Origin: UBA2336 sp037443645
GTDB lineage: Bacteria > Bacteroidota > Bacteroidia > Cytophagales > Cyclobacteriaceae
DNA: 32,212 nucleotides
Direction: 5' to 3'
Assembly (NCBI GenBank): GCA_037443645.1
Contig: JBBINY010000033.1
Span: 1 to 32,212, forward strand
A program made the translations under genes and the position numbers. This document shows positions 30,287 through 32,212 of this stretch, piece by piece. How positions within the stretch are numbered: the stretch's first letter is position 1; every line of letters starts with the position of its first letter. Under the pieces are notes generated by a model, which saw only the letters and a list, made by a program, of their open reading frames with translations, had not been told where the DNA came from and ran no database searches.

Positions 30287-32117
30287 TCAGCTGGTGCGGG
30301 TAGTCTTTGCCCTCATGCTCCTGGCTTATCTGCCAATAACCGCATGGGCGCAATTAACAGTAACCCCAATTACCAAACAGGCTGCCGGCAACCAGGCACG
30401 GAAACAAAGCCTGCCCCCTATGGCACTGCCCTTTTGGGATGATTTTTATACACCCGCCAACACCGATACGCTGTGGGACAGTTACAGTACTGTGTGGATC
30501 AACTCCGACATCGGCATTAATCCACCCACTATTAACGTATGCACGTTCGATGGGCTGAATGAACTGGGACTTCCCTACAGCTTAAATGACCCACAGGCCT
30601 TTGGCCAAACCGATAGCCTGGTTTCACGAAAAATTTTGATGGCCTCCGTTCCGCTGGCGCTGCGGAATACCGTCTTCATCAGCTTCTATTACCAACTCGG
30701 AGGATTTGGTGAAACGCCCGATCCCAATGATCTGCTGGTGCTGGAATTCAAGAACGATACAGACACCTGGGAAACCATTGTTACCCTTACTCCGGACAAC
30801 AGACAGCCTGATGTATTTTATGATACGCTCATCCGCATTAACCAGGATCGTTTTTTTCATAACGATTTTCAATTCCGCTTCCGTTCGTTTGGCCGGCAAT
30901 CAGGCCGGTATGATACCTGGCATGTTGATTATGTGTACCTGAATGTTAACCGGAATGAGTTCAATAAATTTTATCCCGATCGTGCCGTATTCAAGCACAT
31001 CGGTAGCCCGCTTGGTCCATTCTATGCCGTTCCTTACCGCCACTTTACCGATCCGGTAACCAATCCGGCATTCACCAATCCATCGGTTGGCTTGTATAAT
31101 CTTTCGGCTAGCGCCCAGCCCATGAACTTCGATTCTTTCTTTTCCCTGAGGGTTTATGAAAATGGGGTACCCACGTTCAGCTCGGGCCCGCTTAGCGACT
31201 CGGTACCCTCTTCGCTGGCCAGCCTGGAGCGAAAATTTTTTGCGCTGCCTGTTCTTCCGGCAAAAGGATTATTTTCACCTTCAGCCGATTCCGCCTTTAT
31301 GCGCGTTTACCTGCGCGTAAACACGCGCGACACCCTGGTGAGCAAACCCGATTTTCAACTGAACGACTCCAGCTTTGTACATACTACCTTCAAAGACTAC
31401 TATGCGTATGATGATGGCACCGCAGAGTATGCGGCAGGCCTTACCCAAGCAGGAAACCTGGCCGCTTACCGCTTCGTTCTAAAGACTTCCGGCCAGGACA
31501 CACTCAACGGAGGATACATTCATTATCCCTACACCGGGTCTGCCAGTCCGAATATCGTTACCCTTATGGTTTGGGCTAACAAAAACGGAGTGCCCGGCTC
31601 ACTGCTTACCGAACAAACCATACCCGTAAGGCGCGAAGCCAACAGCAAGTTCACAGAATTTACACTCAGCCCGGCAGTGATTGTGAAAGACACTGTATTT
31701 ATCGGTTGGGTACAAGGTTCATCGGGCCTTGTTCGAATCGGGCTGGATACCAGTCACGATACCGGTAACCAGATTTTTGTAAACACCACAGGTAACTGGA
31801 TAATGAACGACCTGGTCATTGGTAGTCTCATGATCAGGCCCCGCTTTGGCACGGGTGAAATTATTACCCGGGTGCACACCGAGCCAACACCCATCGTTGA
31901 CCTCTATCCAAATCCCAGCAGTGGCGAATTCTATTTAAAAGGTGACGTGTCGGCCGTTGAAATGTTTACAATCACCGGCCAGCCGGTTACTCTGCAAACA
32001 CAACAGTACGATTCAGAAACCCAGGTGCGTGCCGAAGCACCGCGCGATGGACTTTACCTGGTTCGTTTCAGGGTGGGTAATTCTGTTCAGGTAAAGAAGA
32101 TACTGATCGTTAGGTAA
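30255..32117 (+). CDS. Secreted protein with T9SS type A sorting domain
   Basis: The product is 620 aa from the ATG at 30255, which overlaps the PASTA gene by 32 bp. A GTG at 30294, 7 bp after the PASTA stop, would give a neat 19-residue signal peptide (RVVFALMLLAYLPITAWA) and is an equally good start. The mature N-terminal region (about 70-260) contains ALPFWDDFYTPANTDTLWD, LVLEFKNDTDTWETIVTL and FQFRFRSFGRQSGRYDTWHVDYVYL, a jellyroll pattern like choice-of-anchor domains. The C-terminus (PIVDLYPNPSSGEFYL; DGLYLVRFRVGNSVQVKKILIV) is a typical T9SS type A sorting domain. No catalytic motif is visible, so the function is unknown. The gene tail converges on a minus-strand gene. Confidence 0.85.
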   Translation: MRRTKTRTNPDQLVRVVFALMLLAYLPITAWAQLTVTPITKQAAGNQARKQSLPPMALPFWDDFYTPANTDTLWDSYSTVWINSDIGINPPTINVCTFDGLNELGLPYSLNDPQAFGQTDSLVSRKILMASVPLALRNTVFISFYYQLGGFGETPDPNDLLVLEFKNDTDTWETIVTLTPDNRQPDVFYDTLIRINQDRFFHNDFQFRFRSFGRQSGRYDTWHVDYVYLNVNRNEFNKFYPDRAVFKHIGSPLGPFYAVPYRHFTDPVTNPAFTNPSVGLYNLSASAQPMNFDSFFSLRVYENGVPTFSSGPLSDSVPSSLASLERKFFALPVLPAKGLFSPSADSAFMRVYLRVNTRDTLVSKPDFQLNDSSFVHTTFKDYYAYDDGTAEYAAGLTQAGNLAAYRFVLKTSGQDTLNGGYIHYPYTGSASPNIVTLMVWANKNGVPGSLLTEQTIPVRREANSKFTEFTLSPAVIVKDTVFIGWVQGSSGLVRIGLDTSHDTGNQIFVNTTGNWIMNDLVIGSLMIRPRFGTGEIITRVHTEPTPIVDLYPNPSSGEFYLKGDVSAVEMFTITGQPVTLQTQQYDSETQVRAEAPRDGLYLVRFRVGNSVQVKKILIVR

Positions 32118-32119
32118 CT

Positions 32120-32212
32120 TCACTGCTTCAACGCAATCGGATTTGGACTAAAGCTGATAACAAAAATATCAGGGCAATCCAACCGAGAATCTGACGGTTG
32201 CGATCCAGCGGT
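32120..32212 (-). CDS. C-terminal end of a membrane protein, possibly a site-2 protease (M50), with apparent one-base frameshift
   Basis: Only the last about 30 codons fall in the window. Read on the minus strand, one frame gives PLDRNRQILGWIALIF and then an unlikely ending with a stop at 32128-32130. The neighbouring frame carries FVISFSPNPIALKQ and a stop at 32120-32122. Adding one base to the five-base A-run at 32162-32166 joins them into a smooth hydrophobic C-terminus (IGW-type helix then F-S-P-N-P-I), similar to what I remember of Bacteroidota M50 site-2 proteases. The join and the family name are inference; an uninterrupted gene ending at 32128 is the alternative. Confidence 0.4.
   Translation of the reverse strand, partial: TAGSQPSDSRLDCPDIFVISFSPNPIALKQ

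Overview
This window is chromosomal DNA from the phylum Bacteroidota, most likely order Cytophagales. The evidence is the recurring Bacteroidota-type promoter (TTG, about 19 nt, TAnnTTTG), poor Shine-Dalgarno sites, C-terminal type IX secretion (T9SS) tails, GSCFA, DUF5683 and DUF5684-LepB proteins, and a gene order (pyrG, yidC, parA-parB, DUF5683, dapB, lepB) that I recognise from this phylum. Genes are densely packed and no stretch over 300 bases lacks a gene. I see no tRNA, rRNA, CRISPR array, insertion sequence or prophage.

Layout. 1-1322 (minus): N-terminal part of a large secreted protein that runs off the left edge. 1509-9618 (plus): pyrG, yidC, parA, parB, a DUF5683 membrane protein, dapB and a DUF5684-signal peptidase I fusion. 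This block covers CTP synthesis, membrane protein insertion, chromosome segregation, lysine/peptidoglycan precursor synthesis and export. 9628-10290 (minus): ung. 10372-12515 (plus): apaG, a SAM methyltransferase and a membrane-anchored coiled-coil protein. 12647-13754 (plus): the rpsF-rpsR-rplI ribosomal operon, closed by the one clear intrinsic terminator. 13822-19345 (plus): a GSCFA (SGNH-like) protein overlapping a YyaL/DUF255 thioredoxin-like protein, then priA.

19366-24644 (minus, read right to left): dnaG, ribBA, an unrecognised exported protein, surE and an exported START-domain protein, probably one operon. 24745-26093 (plus): mrp and a NifU C-terminal-domain protein (Fe-S cluster assembly/carriage). 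26154-32117 (plus): an M43 metalloprotease with a T9SS tail, ddl, a membrane-anchored PASTA protein and a second T9SS cargo protein. At the right edge the minus strand carries what looks like the last codons of a site-2-protease-like membrane protein, apparently with a one-base frameshift.

Most of the window is housekeeping, and I do not see an obvious new multi-gene defence or mobile system. The points most worth a second look are: DnaG lacking all four zinc-ribbon ligands, Mrp lacking its CPxC pair, Ddl with Ala in place of a conserved active-site Glu, a cluster of GTTCCAC boxes upstream of and overlapping the parA promoter, several promoters placed so close to start codons that transcripts should be leaderless, a terminator-like hairpin inside the end of lepB, and the right-edge frameshift. 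All functions are read from sequence motifs; no database search was run.
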